Counted from the stretch's first letter, positions 15,784-27,772 are shown. The stretch is 64,000 nt of DNA from VRUE01 sp963697805 (GCA_963697805.1 CAVOPB010000003.1:372001-436000); one strand, 5' to 3'. A program made the numbers and translations. The notes: generated from the sequence alone by a model not told the origin.

Positions 15784-17016
15784 GTGGTTGACTTCACCCT
15801 GACCGACGAGCAGAAGGACCTGCGCGAGCTGGCGCACAGCTTCGCGGACAAAGAGATCCGCAAGGTCGCATGGGAGTTCGACAAAGAGGGAACCTGGCCG
15901 CAGGAGATCATCGAGAAGGCCTGGGAGGTGGGGTTGATGAATACCCACATCCCCGAGGCCTACGGCGGTCCCGGTCTCGACTACCTCTCGGGCTGCATCA
16001 TCGAGGAGGAGATGGGCTGGGGTTGCTCCGGCATCGGCACCTCGCTGATGGCCAACGGGCTCGCCTCGGCGCCGATCACCCTCGGCGGCTCGGAGGAGAC
16101 GAAGAAGAAATACCTCGGCGCGCTCAGCGAGGGGCCGAAACTGGCCTCGTTCTGCCTGACCGAGCCCGACGCCGGCTCCGACGTCTCCGGGATGAAAACC
16201 CGCGCCGTCAAGAAGGGCGACAAGTACGTCATCTCCGGCTCGAAGTGCTTCATCACCAACGGCACCTACGCCGACTACTTCACCGTCTACGCTAAGACCG
16301 ACCCCGAGGCCGGCCACCGCGGGATCAGCGCCTTCGTCGTCGAGGCTGACCTCCCCGGGGTTACCGTCGACAAGAAGGAGGACAAGATGGGCCAGCGGGC
16401 CTCGAACACCGCGACCATCTCCTTCGACGAAGTCGAGATCCCCGCCGAGAACCTGCTCGGGGAGGAAAACAAGGGCTTCAAGCTGGCGATGATGACCCTC
16501 GACCGCACCCGTCCCGGCGTCTCGGCGATGGCCGTCGGCATCGGCCGGGCCGCGACCGAGTTCGCCATCGACTACTCCAAAGAACGGGTCCAGTTCGGCG
16601 TCCCGATCGCGATGCACCAGGCGATCCAATTCATGATCGCCGACATGGCGACCAAGGTCGAGGCCGCCCGGCTGCTCGTCTGGAACTCCGCGGTCCTGCT
16701 CGACCAGGGCCTTCGCAACAGCAAGGTCTCCTCGATGGCGAAGCGGTTCGCCGCCGACTCGGCGATGGAGATCTGCGTCGACGCGGTCCAGGTCTACGGC
16801 GGATACGGGTTCATCAAGGAGTACCCGGTCGAGAAACTGATGCGCGACGCGAAGATCATGCAGCTCTACGAGGGCACGAGCCAGATCCAGCGCCTCGTGA
16901 TCGCCAAAGAAGTGCTTCTGCCGCGGGCGGCGGAGGAGCCGACGCCAGAGGCCGAGGCGCTCGCTGCGAAGCAGTCCGAGCAAAGCCAGGCCGAGCAGGC
17001 GGCCGCCACCGTCTGA
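15784..17016 (+). CDS. Acyl-CoA dehydrogenase
   Basis: 410 residues from GTG 15784, chosen because AAGGAG sits about 10 bp upstream and the protein then begins VDFTLTDEQKDLRELA as in the family. FAD/substrate motifs CLTEPDAGSDVSGM and ISGSKCFITNGTYAD, the MGQRASNTATISFDEV segment, and YGGYGFIKEYPVEKLMRDAK with LYEGTSQIQR near residue 363 are all present. The Glu of YEGTSQIQ is the expected catalytic base. It oxidises acyl-CoA thioesters to enoyl-CoA in beta-oxidation or amino-acid catabolism. A hydrophilic Ala/Glu/Gln tail extends past the usual end. It is probably controlled through the 15730 palindrome. Confidence 0.95.
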   Translation: MVDFTLTDEQKDLRELAHSFADKEIRKVAWEFDKEGTWPQEIIEKAWEVGLMNTHIPEAYGGPGLDYLSGCIIEEEMGWGCSGIGTSLMANGLASAPITLGGSEETKKKYLGALSEGPKLASFCLTEPDAGSDVSGMKTRAVKKGDKYVISGSKCFITNGTYADYFTVYAKTDPEAGHRGISAFVVEADLPGVTVDKKEDKMGQRASNTATISFDEVEIPAENLLGEENKGFKLAMMTLDRTRPGVSAMAVGIGRAATEFAIDYSKERVQFGVPIAMHQAIQFMIADMATKVEAARLLVWNSAVLLDQGLRNSKVSSMAKRFAADSAMEICVDAVQVYGGYGFIKEYPVEKLMRDAKIMQLYEGTSQIQRLVIAKEVLLPRAAEEPTPEAEALAAKQSEQSQAEQAAATV

Positions 17017-17027
17017 GTCGGCGGCGG

Positions 17028-18407
17028 TTGCCATGGAGGCCCTCAGAGCGCGCGGCTAGCGGCAAGGAGGCACGTGCCAGGGTTCCCCGCGGCTCGCACG
17101 CCGGGTGGGATGGCCCGGGGACCGGGCCGACCCGGTCGGGCTGCTCGAAGCGCAGGCAGGATCCAGGGTCCAGCAGCTGCTCCCGATCCGATACGGGCGG
17201 ATGGCGGTCTCGCCGTTCACCTTCTATCGTGGCGCCGCGGCGGTCATGGCCGCTGACCTCGCCGGGACACCCACCTCCGGCCTGCCGGTCCAGATGTGCG
17301 GGGACGCCCACCTCTCAAACTTCGGTGTCTTCGCGGCCCCCGACCGGCGCCTGGTCTTCGACCTCAACGACTTCGACGAGACGCTCCCGGGGCCCTGGGA
17401 GTGGGACGTCAAGCGTCTCGCCGCGAGCTTCGAGATCGCCGCTCGCGACAACGGCTTCGGGCGCAAGGACCGAACCGGGGTGGTGGAGACGGTCGTGCGC
17501 ACCCACCGCGAGGCGATCCGCGAGTTCGCAAAACTGCGCAATCTCGAGATCTGGTACGCACGTCTTGACGCCGAGCAGGTGTTGCAGTCGCTCCAATCCG
17601 AGCGCCCGAAGTCGTTGAGGAAAGTCAAGAAGGCCGCGGCGAAGGCGCGTGCCAAGGACAGCCTGCGGGCCCAGGCCCGCCTCACCCACAGGGTCGATGG
17701 CGAGCTTCGAATCATCAGCAAACCGCCGCTCATCGTGCCCGTCGAGGAGATCTCGGGAGCCGACGACTACGACTTCGAAACGGTGATTCGCAAGGTCCTG
17801 GACGAATACACGGACACCCTGAAGGGGGACCGCGCACACCTGCTGGAGGGCTACGAGTTTCGCCACCTGGCCCACAAGGTCGTCGGTGTCGGCAGCGTCG
17901 GGACCCGGGCGTGGATCATCCTTCTCACCGGCCGCGACGAAGGCGACCCACTGTTCCTCCAGGCCAGGGAAGCGCAGTCGTCCGTGCTCGAGCCGTACGC
18001 CGGCGCCGGCCGTTTTCGCAACCACGGCCGGCGGTGGTGGAGGGACAGTGTGCTGATGCAGGCCAGCCAGCGACATCTTCCTCGGCTGGTGCTCCAATGT
18101 CGGCCCCGACGGCCGCCGCCGCGACTTCTACGTGCGCCAGCTGTGGGACCAGAAGGGGTCGAGCGACATCGAAACGATGGCTCCCCATGCGATGGAGATC
18201 TACGCGCGCGTGTGCGGCCGGAGCCTGGCGCGGGCCCACGCCCGCTCCGGGGACCCGGTTGCGATCGGCGCCTATCTGGGCGGAGGACAGGCCTTCGACT
18301 CGGCGATCGCCGAGTTCTCGGCCGCCTATGCCGACCAGAACGAGCGCGATCACGCCGCACTCCTCGCCGCGATCGACTCCGGCCGCCTCGAGGCCGAGGA
18401 CGCCTAG
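17028..18407 (+). pseudogene. DUF2252 family protein, frameshifted
   Basis: The full family pattern is present but split over three frames: SHAGW near 17100 in one frame, then GLLEAQAGSRVQQLLPIRYGRM and CGDAHLSNFGVF to EPYAGAGRFRNHG in a second, and SDIFLGWCSNVGPDGRRRDFYVRQLWDQK to the end in a third. Breaks lie near 17118 (a GGGG run one base short) and at several points between 18035 and 18070. CGDAHLSNFG followed by DLNDFDE resembles the catalytic and metal loops of aminoglycoside-phosphotransferase-like kinases; that link is my inference, and the family has no settled function. The breaks may be sequencing errors in G/C runs rather than real decay. Confidence 0.75.
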
Positions 18408-19298
18408 CGCCACTTCGGAAGGGCGGGAGAGAGAGAAGACCGGGGGGAGAACACGCTCACGATTGGAGGGCTATCACCGGCCTCTCGCCGAGCTCGCCGC
18501 GAGGAAGCACGGCCTGGTATCGATTCGGTAGCTCCTTGGCCCGCTCACACCGCATCCGCACGGGCGTCTACGCGGTCGGACACACCAATCTCACGCAGAG
18601 GGGCCGTTGCATGGCCGCGGTCCTCGCCGCGGGACCCGATGCGTTGCTCAGCCACCGCTCTGCGGGCTGGCTCTGGGGTATCTGGCGATGGTCTCCGGCG
18701 CCCTACGAGGTGACGACGCCGATCCCACGCCGCCGCAAACCGCCGCTGATCGTCCATTACGCTCGCCACCTGCCGGCCGAGGACAGGGCGACCTGCGATG
18801 GGATTTCGGTGACGGCGGTGCCGCGCGCGCTCCTCGACCTCGCTGCCTCGGTTCGCGGCCTCCGGCTCGAGCGCTCGCTTGAGCGGGCCGAGGAGCTCGA
18901 ACTGTTCGACCTGCTGCAGGTCGAATCGCTTCTCGGCCGCACGGTCGGCCATCCTGGCCACGGGCGGCTGCGCCGGGCGATTGCGCTCTACCGCGACCCG
19001 GGTTTCACACGCTCCGGGCTCGAGCGCCGGTTCCTCGACCTCATCCGTGAGGCCGGGCTGCCACGGCCGTCGACCGGGTTCAACGTCAAGGGATACGAGC
19101 TCGACGTCTACTGGCCACGGGAGCGCTTCGCGGTTGAACTCAACACCCACTCGACCCATGGCGGCCATGCTGCCTTTGAGAGCGATCGCCTCGGCCAGGA
19201 GGACCTGAAGCTCGCAGGTGTCGAGATGACCCGCGTCACCGGCCACCGTCTCGAGCGGGAACCGCAGCGGGTGATCGAACGCGTCGCGCGGCTCGCGG

Positions 19299-21125
<1,827 letters not shown>

Positions 21126-21163
21126 GGTTGGTCCTCGGGCTTTGCCAGGGTAGGAGAAAAGAA

Positions 21164-21186
21164 GAGGCCCGCCGGTGGCGGGCCTC
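21164..21186 (-). terminator. Rho-independent terminator of the cold-shock gene
   Basis: GAGGCCCGCC and GGCGGGCCTC form a perfect 10-bp stem around a 3-nt loop. On the reverse strand it is followed by TTCTTTTCTCC. It begins 24 bp after the cold-shock stop codon and before typA. Confidence 0.85.
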
Positions 21187-21210
21187 GTCAGCGCAGAAAA
21201 CTCGGCGCGT

Positions 21211-21417
21211 CTACGAGGTCTGCTGAACGCTCGCCGCGGCGGGGCCCTTCGGCCCTTCCTCGGACTCGTAGCTGACCTTGGCGCCCTCGGTCAGGGACTT
21301 GAAGCCCTCGCCGAGGATCGCGCTGTGGTGGACGAAGACGTCCTTCGAGCCGTCATCGGGGGTGATGAACCCGTAGCCCTTGTCGTCGCTGAACCACTTG
21401 ACTGTTCCGGTTGGCAT
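21211..21417 (-). CDS. Cold-shock protein, CspA family
   Basis: 68 residues from ATG 21417 with GGAGG 5-6 bp upstream. MPTGTVKWFSDDKGYGFITP carries the RNP1 motif (KGYGFI), and DVFVHHSAI the RNP2 motif, of the nucleic-acid-binding cold-shock fold. It acts as an RNA chaperone. The 5' leader is structured, and a strong terminator follows. A longer in-frame start at 21468 is not needed. Confidence 0.96.
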   Translation of the reverse strand: MPTGTVKWFSDDKGYGFITPDDGSKDVFVHHSAILGEGFKSLTEGAKVSYESEEGPKGPAAASVQQTS

Positions 21418-21540
21418 GCATTGCCTCCACTTCGTGTGCTGCGAACGCGGAGGATGCTGGTGAAGCAACGACGCGAGCGCTAGGCACAGCTTTTTTCGGG
21501 TATGGACCCGAACTGGTGGCCGGACCGTAGCACGGTCGGG
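21418..21540 (-). promoter_or_regulatory. Structured 5' region of the cold-shock gene
   Basis: Two inverted repeats lie upstream of the cold-shock start: TTCGGGT/ACCCGAA with a 4-nt loop (21495-21512), and GACCG/CGGTC with a 5-nt loop (21523-21537). Neither is followed by a T-run on the reverse strand, so they are not terminators of that transcript. Cold-shock mRNAs often have folded thermosensing leaders, so a regulatory role is possible; the promoter itself was not identified. Confidence 0.35.
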
Positions 21541-21620
21541 GGCGCGATTGGCCGCCTGCGCACCTCAAGGAATCATTCAGGGTTTCAGGGAGGGATGGTG
21601 ACAACCGATACCTTTGACCT

Positions 21621-24110
21621 GTGACGCCGCCAGGGAAAGCGCGCCACCGGTATGTGGTGGGGCACTCGCTGGCTCTGGCGCTTGCGGCCTCAGCGCTGAC
21701 GCCCGCGATCGCCGCAGCCGAACTCGGGCCTCCGGGTAACCCGGAGCTCTCCTCGCGGCTGTCCGAGTTGGTGAAGCCCTCGATCCGCACGGCCCCCCAC
21801 CGGGTGCAGGCCGCGCACCTGAGCCTGCCTCGCACCGGTCCCGGCAGCCTCGTCCGCGACGGCAACCAGATCCTTGTCAATGTCCGCTTTGGGCCGGGGT
21901 TCGACGCAGCCGGGGGGGCTGCTGAGCTCGCGGCCGCGGGGGCCGAGGTCGTGCACGTCAGCGGCGAATACCACGTCGTGGCCGCATTCGCGCGGCCCGC
22001 GATCCTGCCCCAGCTCGGTGCGCTGGGCGGCGTCGAAGGGGTGACCGAGGCGCTCGCCCCGATCTCCGCCGCGAGTACCTGCCACGGGTTGGTCACGTCG
22101 GAGGGAGATACCCAGCTCGCCGCGGCATCGGCCCGCAACGCCTTCAACGTCGAAGGGTCGGGCGTGACGGTCGGCGTCCTCTCCGACTCGTTCAACACCA
22201 GCTCCGAATGGGCGACCGATGCCGGCGACGACGTTGCCAGCGGGGACCTTCCCGGTGCGGCCAATCCGTGTGATCGCACCGATCCCGTCGAAGTCCTTCA
22301 GGACTTCACCGACCTCGAAGAACCGACCATCGACGAGGGCCGAGCCATGGCGCAGATCGTCGAGGATCTCGCCCCCGCGGCGGACATCGCGTTCGCCACC
22401 GCCTATCCCAACGAATTCGCATTCGCCGAAAACATCAGGAGGATGGCCTCGCCGGTGGCCGCGGGTGGCGCCGCCGCCGAAGTGCTGGTCGACGACATCG
22501 CCTACTTCGAAGAGCCGTTCTTCCAGGATGGCCCGGTCGGGTCCGCGATCGAAGAAGTCACCGACGCCGGCGTCGCGTACTTCACGGCCGCGGGCAATGA
22601 CAACCTGATCGACGAAGAAGGCAACGACATCGCCTCCTGGGAAGCGCCGGCCTACCGCGATACCACCTGCCCGCCCGAAGTCGAAACGCTGGGGCCGTTC
22701 AGCGAATGCCTCGACTTCGATCCCAGTGAAGGCGGGAAAGACCCGACCTTCGGGATCACGGTCGAACCGGAAGAAACGCTGATCGTCGACCTGCAATGGG
22801 CCGAACCGCGCTTCGGCGTCGAATCCGATCTCGACGCCTTCCTGCTCGACAACGAAGACAAATTGCTGACCGAAGGCGAAGGAAGCGAAAAAACCTTTGT
22901 CGGCAGCGCCGGCAACAATATCGCCGGCGGCTTCGAAAGCACCGAGCAGCCGGTCGAGTTCTTCGGCTGGGAAAACGGTTCCGAAGAAAGCAAGGAAGTC
23001 CGGCTGGTCGTCAACCGCTGCTTCGCGACCTGCAATCCCGCCGCCAACGCGGCCGCGAAACCGCGGGTCAAGATCGCACTGCTGGAGAACGGCGGCGGGG
23101 TCTCCGAGACGGAGTACCCGAAATCAACCGAAGGGGACACGGTCGGCCCGACGATCTACGGCCACGCCGGGACCCCGGGGGCGATCAGCGTCGGCGCGGC
23201 GCCGTTCAACAACAGCACCGTGGTCGAGCCCTACTCCTCTCATGGGCCCGTCACCCACTACTTCGGGCCGGCCAAAGTCGAACTGGCCGCCACGCCGCTG
23301 GCCGCACCGCCCGAGATCACCAAGCCCGATCTGGTTGCCACCGACTGCGGCCTGACCACCTTCTTCGTGCCGACCCCGACTCCCGGCATCAACCGGTTCT
23401 GCGGCACCTCGGCGGCGGCGCCCCACGCCGCCGCGGTCGCGGCCCTCATGCGGGACGCGAATCCGACGATGACCGTCGCCCAGATCCGCACCGCCCTCGC
23501 GGCCAGCGCGAAGCCGATCGGCAGCCTCGGGCCGAACGTCGTCGGGGCGGGTCTCGTCGACGCCTACGACGCGGTCGGCCGGGTCGCGCTCCCGCCCGAG
23601 GTGGAAGTCACCGAAGCCCCGGCCGATCTCAGCTCGAACCCCAGCCCACGGGTCGCGTTTGTCGCCAGCAGGCCGGTGACCTTCTTCTGCTCGGTCGACG
23701 AAGGGGTGCCGACCCCGTGCTCCTCGCCGTTCGTGCCCGCGACCCCGCTGGAAGATGGCGGACACACGATCACGGTCAGCGGGACCGACCTCGCCGGCCG
23801 TTCGGGGTCGAGCGAACCAGAGGCCTTCACGATCGACACCACCCCGCCCAATGTGTCGATTCGCAAGCACCCGAAGAAGGTGATCCGGACCGAGAAGAAG
23901 AAGGTCAAGACCACGTTCCGCTTCTCCGCGGACGAGCCGGGCTCGACCTTCCTCTGCCGGATCGACGGCTCCCCCTTCCGCGAATGCCCGACCAAGCTCA
24001 TCCGCAAGTTCAAGCTCGGCAAGCACAAGCTGCAGGTCAAGGCCCGCGACCCGCTCGGAAACGTCGATCGCACGCCGGCTGCGTTCAGCTTCCGGGTCGA
24101 GAAACGGTAG
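21621..24110 (+). CDS. Exported S8/S53 (sedolisin-like) serine peptidase with Ig-like end domains
   Basis: 829 residues from GTG 21621. A signal peptide (LALALAASALTPAIAAA) is followed by a propeptide-like region and the protease domain. Putative catalytic residues are Asp189 in GVLSDSFN, Glu239 in DEGRAMAQIVEDLAP and Ser597 in GTSAAAPHAAAVAALM. The usual subtilisin HGT histidine motif is absent; the DEGRAM position fits the Ser-Glu-Asp triad of sedolisin-like members. An acidic insert of about 200 residues separates Glu239 from Ser597. The C-terminus holds repeats of the CSVD...C type (FFCSVDEGVPTPCSSPF, FLCRIDGSPFRECP) found in actinobacterial surface proteins. Probably secreted or wall-associated. 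Confidence 0.88.
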   Translation: MTPPGKARHRYVVGHSLALALAASALTPAIAAAELGPPGNPELSSRLSELVKPSIRTAPHRVQAAHLSLPRTGPGSLVRDGNQILVNVRFGPGFDAAGGAAELAAAGAEVVHVSGEYHVVAAFARPAILPQLGALGGVEGVTEALAPISAASTCHGLVTSEGDTQLAAASARNAFNVEGSGVTVGVLSDSFNTSSEWATDAGDDVASGDLPGAANPCDRTDPVEVLQDFTDLEEPTIDEGRAMAQIVEDLAPAADIAFATAYPNEFAFAENIRRMASPVAAGGAAAEVLVDDIAYFEEPFFQDGPVGSAIEEVTDAGVAYFTAAGNDNLIDEEGNDIASWEAPAYRDTTCPPEVETLGPFSECLDFDPSEGGKDPTFGITVEPEETLIVDLQWAEPRFGVESDLDAFLLDNEDKLLTEGEGSEKTFVGSAGNNIAGGFESTEQPVEFFGWENGSEESKEVRLVVNRCFATCNPAANAAAKPRVKIALLENGGGVSETEYPKSTEGDTVGPTIYGHAGTPGAISVGAAPFNNSTVVEPYSSHGPVTHYFGPAKVELAATPLAAPPEITKPDLVATDCGLTTFFVPTPTPGINRFCGTSAAAPHAAAVAALMRDANPTMTVAQIRTALAASAKPIGSLGPNVVGAGLVDAYDAVGRVALPPEVEVTEAPADLSSNPSPRVAFVASRPVTFFCSVDEGVPTPCSSPFVPATPLEDGGHTITVSGTDLAGRSGSSEPEAFTIDTTPPNVSIRKHPKKVIRTEKKKVKTTFRFSADEPGSTFLCRIDGSPFRECPTKLIRKFKLGKHKLQVKARDPLGNVDRTPAAFSFRVEKR

Positions 24111-24783
24111 GGCCGTGGCGCCGGGCGATCCGGTGACCGGCGAGCAGCAGCATCAGCAGCGCGGCCGCTGAGCCGAGGACGATCGGGTCGGTGAGGCTGA
24201 GGCCCTCGAGCTTGGTCCCGAAGTAGACCGCCAGCGCGGTGATCGGCAGGTAGCCGACGGCGGTCGTCCAGATGAAGCGCCAGGTCGGCACTCGGGCGGC
24301 GCCGGCCGCGTAGGAGATCAGGCTGAAGGGGACGATCGGGATCAGCCGCATCGCCAGCAACAGGGTCGCGCCACCACGCTCGATCGTCGCCTCGGCGCGC
24401 TCGAAGCGCTCTTCCCCGAACCAGCGGTCCAGGAGCGGCCGGGCCAGCGAGCGCCCGATCGCAAAGCAGATCAGCCCCGAGATGAGCCAACCGGTCATCG
24501 CCAAGGCAAGCGCCGGGAAGAAGCCGTAGAGGAATCCGGCGGCCGCGTCGACGATCTCGGCCGGATAGAAGACGAAGGAGTGCAACAGCGCCAGGGCCAG
24601 GATCAGCAATGGCCCGGCAACACCGAGGCTGTCGAGGTTGCTGCGGACCTCGGAGGTGTCTCCGCGCACCGCCGCCGCCGCCGCTTCGCGCAGCGGCTCG
24701 ATCGCCGCAACGAGCACCGCGAGCAGGACAATTCCCCCAAGGGTGGCTGCGATCGCAGCCGGCGACGGTCTCGGCGTCTCCAT
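24085..24783 (-). CDS. TVP38/TMEM64 (VTT/DedA-like) membrane protein
   Basis: 232 residues with about six hydrophobic segments. The core VTT-type sequence FYPAEIVDAAAGFLYGFFPALALAMTGWLISGLICFAIGRSLARP and the RLIPIVPFSLISYAAGAARVPTWRFIWTTAVGYLP segment are characteristic. Family members act in lipid scrambling or membrane homeostasis; the role here is unknown. It converges with the peptidase gene, overlapping its end by 26 bp. Confidence 0.9.
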   Translation of the reverse strand: METPRPSPAAIAATLGGIVLLAVLVAAIEPLREAAAAAVRGDTSEVRSNLDSLGVAGPLLILALALLHSFVFYPAEIVDAAAGFLYGFFPALALAMTGWLISGLICFAIGRSLARPLLDRWFGEERFERAEATIERGGATLLLAMRLIPIVPFSLISYAAGAARVPTWRFIWTTAVGYLPITALAVYFGTKLEGLSLTDPIVLGSAAALLMLLLAGHRIARRHGPTVSRPGS

Positions 24784-24810
24784 CCGGGGCAGTATCGCGG
24801 GGTGGGTTTT

Positions 24811-26940
24811 CTAGCTGCGCAGGCGCTCCGCCAGTCCCGAGTGGCGCCCGCCACCCTCGTCACGGCGCACCGCCATCTCCAGCGCGCCGGGGTCGCCGAC
24901 GACGACGCAGGCCCGGCGGGCGCGGGTGATGGCCGTGTAGATCAGAGGGCGGGTCAGCATCCGCGCGTGCGAGCGGTGGCAGACGGCGACGACGATCGGG
25001 ACCTCGCAGCCCTGGGCCTTGTGGACCGAGATCGCATAGGCGAGCCGCAGCGTCGCGGTCTCCCCGTAGGGAATCCTCAGCGGGCCGTCCTCGGTGTCGA
25101 CGACGATCTCCTCGTCCTCGGTGTCGTCCTCGCGGAGGAAGACGATCGAGCCGTTCATCAGTCCGAGATCGTGCGAGTTGCGGGTCTGGATCAGGCGGTC
25201 GCCGACCCGGAATCGGTCGTTGAGCGCCCGCCGGCCGTCGGGGTTGAGCTGGGCCTGAAGGCGCTCGTTCAGAGCGTCGATTCCGACCGCCCCCCGGTAC
25301 ATCGGCGCCAGCACCTGGACGTCGCGGATCGGGTTCACTCCATAACGGCCGGGGGCGCGCTCGGCGACGACCTCGACGACTGTGTCGAGCGCACGCTGAG
25401 GGTCGGGCCGGTCGATGAAGAAGAAGTCCCGCTCCTGCTCGTCGCGCGGCTCGAGGTGAGGCGACACTCCCTGGTTGATCTCGTGGGCCGCGGTCGTGAT
25501 CATCGAGCGCGCCGCCTGGCGAAAGATCTGGTTGAGCCGGACCACCGGGGCGATTCCGGACTCGATCAGGTCGTCGAAAGGCCTCCCTGCCCCGATCGGG
25601 GGCAGCTGATCGGCGTCGCCGACGAAGACGACGTGGGTCGACTCCGCGAGCCCTGCCAGCAGCACCTCCATCATCCTCAGGTTCAGCATCGAGGACTCGT
25701 CGACGACGACGAGGTCGGCGGGAAGTGGGCGAGCCGGCCCGTATGCCGGATCCCGGCCCGGCATCCACTCCAGCATCCGGTGGATCGTCGACGCCTCGTG
25801 CCCGGTCGCGTCCTCGAGCCGGCGGGCGGCGCGGCCGGTCGGCGCGCAGAGCGCGATCGATGCGTTGGCTCGCTTTGCCTCGGCGACGATCGCCGCCGTG
25901 CAGACGGTCTTGCCAACGCCGGGCCCTCCGGTCAGGACCGTGATCCGCGAGGTGAACGCGGCGCGCACCGCCGCCCATTGCTCGGGCGTCAACCCATCCT
26001 CTCCCTCGGGCGGGGTCTCCGGGGGCTCGTGATCGATGGTCGGTGCGGAGGAGGCGCGGGAGCGCATCGTCGCCGCCACCGCGACCTCGCTGGCGTGGGT
26101 GCGCTCACGGTAAGCGCGGCCCTCGTCCAGCACCATCCCCCTGGCCGCGACCAGGACCCCAGGGTCCGGCGCAAGGGCGATCAGCTTCGCGGTCCGCTCG
26201 ACCAGCTCCTCGACGGGAAGGTGGGAGTGGCCCTGCTGCTCGGCCTCGGCGATCGCGTATACCGCGGCCGCCTGGGCGCGGCGGTCGGACTCGGCCGGTA
26301 CGTCGCCGGCGAGGGCGATCCTGTCGGCGCGTGCGAAGCCGACGCCGTCGACCTCGGTCAGGCGGTAGGGGTCCTCGTGGAGGATCGCCATCGCCCGATC
26401 GCCGAAGCGACGGTGGATCGGCGTCGCCAGGTGGGCGAGCCCGTGGGGAGCGAGTTCGACGTGGAGGTCGCGGATCGCCCGCGAGGCGTGCCACGAATCG
26501 GCCGCCGCCGCAGCCTGCTTGGCGCTGACGCCGCGAAGCGTCCCGAAGATGCCGACCGGATCCGCCGCGATCGCCCCCAGGACCCCCTCGCCGTGCTCGT
26601 CCACCAGCCGCTCCGCCCGGGTCGGCCCGATGTGGCGCAGCGTCGTCAGGTAGGCGACGCGGCCCTCGCGGTCGGCGGGGTCGAGCGGGAGGGCGCCGCG
26701 GGCCTTGAGCTGGCGCCCGTAGCGCGAATGGGTCTGCCAGTCGCCGCTGACCTCGGCCCGCTCGCCGGCGTTCAGGTGCGCCACCGGGCCGACCAGCGCG
26801 AAGCCCTCACCCGACTCTGCATCCTGCACCTCGAGCACGGCGTAGCCGTCGTCCTCGGCGCTGAAGATCACGCCGAGCACCTCGATCGTGCCGGTGAAGG
26901 CCGCCGCATCGGCGTCAAACAGGGTTGCTGCCGAGTCCAT
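24811..26940 (-). CDS. recD2: RecD2-type ATP-dependent DNA helicase
   Basis: 709 residues. The N-terminal region has an OB-like domain and helix-hairpin-helix segments (TLRHIGPTRAERLVDEHG, TEVDGVGFARADRIA) that are specific to RecD2 rather than the RecBCD subunit. The SF1B helicase core follows: Walker A GGPGVGKT (about 337-344), DEXX box VVDESSML, GDADQLPPIGAG, and the C-terminal YAISVHKAQGCEVPIVV and YTAITRARRACVVVGD motifs. It moves 5' to 3' on single-stranded DNA and is linked to repair in Deinococcus and Bacillus. No recB or recC is nearby, as expected for RecD2. Confidence 0.95.
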   Translation of the reverse strand: MDSAATLFDADAAAFTGTIEVLGVIFSAEDDGYAVLEVQDAESGEGFALVGPVAHLNAGERAEVSGDWQTHSRYGRQLKARGALPLDPADREGRVAYLTTLRHIGPTRAERLVDEHGEGVLGAIAADPVGIFGTLRGVSAKQAAAAADSWHASRAIRDLHVELAPHGLAHLATPIHRRFGDRAMAILHEDPYRLTEVDGVGFARADRIALAGDVPAESDRRAQAAAVYAIAEAEQQGHSHLPVEELVERTAKLIALAPDPGVLVAARGMVLDEGRAYRERTHASEVAVAATMRSRASSAPTIDHEPPETPPEGEDGLTPEQWAAVRAAFTSRITVLTGGPGVGKTVCTAAIVAEAKRANASIALCAPTGRAARRLEDATGHEASTIHRMLEWMPGRDPAYGPARPLPADLVVVDESSMLNLRMMEVLLAGLAESTHVVFVGDADQLPPIGAGRPFDDLIESGIAPVVRLNQIFRQAARSMITTAAHEINQGVSPHLEPRDEQERDFFFIDRPDPQRALDTVVEVVAERAPGRYGVNPIRDVQVLAPMYRGAVGIDALNERLQAQLNPDGRRALNDRFRVGDRLIQTRNSHDLGLMNGSIVFLREDDTEDEEIVVDTEDGPLRIPYGETATLRLAYAISVHKAQGCEVPIVVAVCHRSHARMLTRPLIYTAITRARRACVVVGDPGALEMAVRRDEGGGRHSGLAERLRS

Positions 26941-27065
26941 CGCTCAAAGCTAGCGCCGGCCGCAGCGGCAGAACCGTTGCCTGGGGAGGGAAATTCATGC
27001 TCGGGCGCGAATCGGCGTGCAAATGGCCTGATTTGTCGGGTCTTTCACCAAGGAGACAGCAGCTG

Positions 27066-27761
27066 ATGAAGAGCGTTCGCAAGAGGCTTAGCTACGGAAA
27101 CGTCGTCGCCACCCTGGCCCTGTTCCTGGCCCTCAGCGGCGGCGCCGTCTATGCCGCGAACAAGATCACGACCAAGCAGATCGGCAAGGGCGCGGTCAAG
27201 AACAAGAACCTGGCCAAGAACGCGGTCAAGAACAAGAACCTGGCGAAGAACTCGGTGACGTCGCCGAAGCTGGCCAAGAACGCGGTCAAGAACGCCAACG
27301 TCGCCGACGGCGCGATCAACTTCGCGAAACTGGCGGCGGGAACGGACGTTGTGGCGAGCGCGACAGGGGGACCGGTCCCGGTCAGCCAGGAATTCGCGAC
27401 GATCCCGCTGAACCCACCGTTGGCCGTCATACCGGTCGCCGGCCAGCCGCTGACCGTCAGCATCGAGGCCCGAGCCACCCTGATCGCCTCCGGGACCAGT
27501 ACCTGTGAGGTGGCTCCGATACCGGTCGTCAATGGGAATCCCCTACTTGTCGGTGAGCTGGCGCTGCTGGAGTCTCCGGACAACCCGCCCGAACCGCCGT
27601 TCCCGAACGGAATTCCCGTTTCCGGCGTCAGCTTCCCGCTTGGTCTGACTCAGCCCGGGGTGGCGCAGAGCATCGGCCTGCAGCTGCTCGGCGGCGGCGA
27701 AGACTGCGCCGCCGGCTCGAGGATCGACCAGGTCACGGTCGTCATCACCCAGGCCAAGTGA
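27066..27761 (+). CDS. Exported KNKNLAKN-repeat protein, copy 1 (type A end)
   Basis: 231 residues from ATG 27066, with AAGGAGA about 9 bp upstream. A signal-like segment (NVVATLALFLALSGGAVYAA) is followed by 10-residue repeats (GAVKNKNLAK, NAVKNKNLAK, NSVTSPKLAK, NAVKNANVAD, GAINFAKLAA) and a beta-rich C-terminal domain of about 140 residues containing SPDNPPEPPFPNGIPV and a final RIDQVTVVITQAK. Lys/Asn decapeptides of this sort occur in many actinobacterial surface proteins and suggest a repetitive stalk. First of four tandem paralogs; its C-terminal domain is closest to copy 3. Confidence 0.75.
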   Translation: MKSVRKRLSYGNVVATLALFLALSGGAVYAANKITTKQIGKGAVKNKNLAKNAVKNKNLAKNSVTSPKLAKNAVKNANVADGAINFAKLAAGTDVVASATGGPVPVSQEFATIPLNPPLAVIPVAGQPLTVSIEARATLIASGTSTCEVAPIPVVNGNPLLVGELALLESPDNPPEPPFPNGIPVSGVSFPLGLTQPGVAQSIGLQLLGGGEDCAAGSRIDQVTVVITQAK

Positions 27762-27772
27762 GGGTCGATCCG

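Noticed and set aside
24580..27066. An 828-residue plus-strand reading frame
   Set aside because: It is the shadow of recD2 on the opposite strand, with no domain features.
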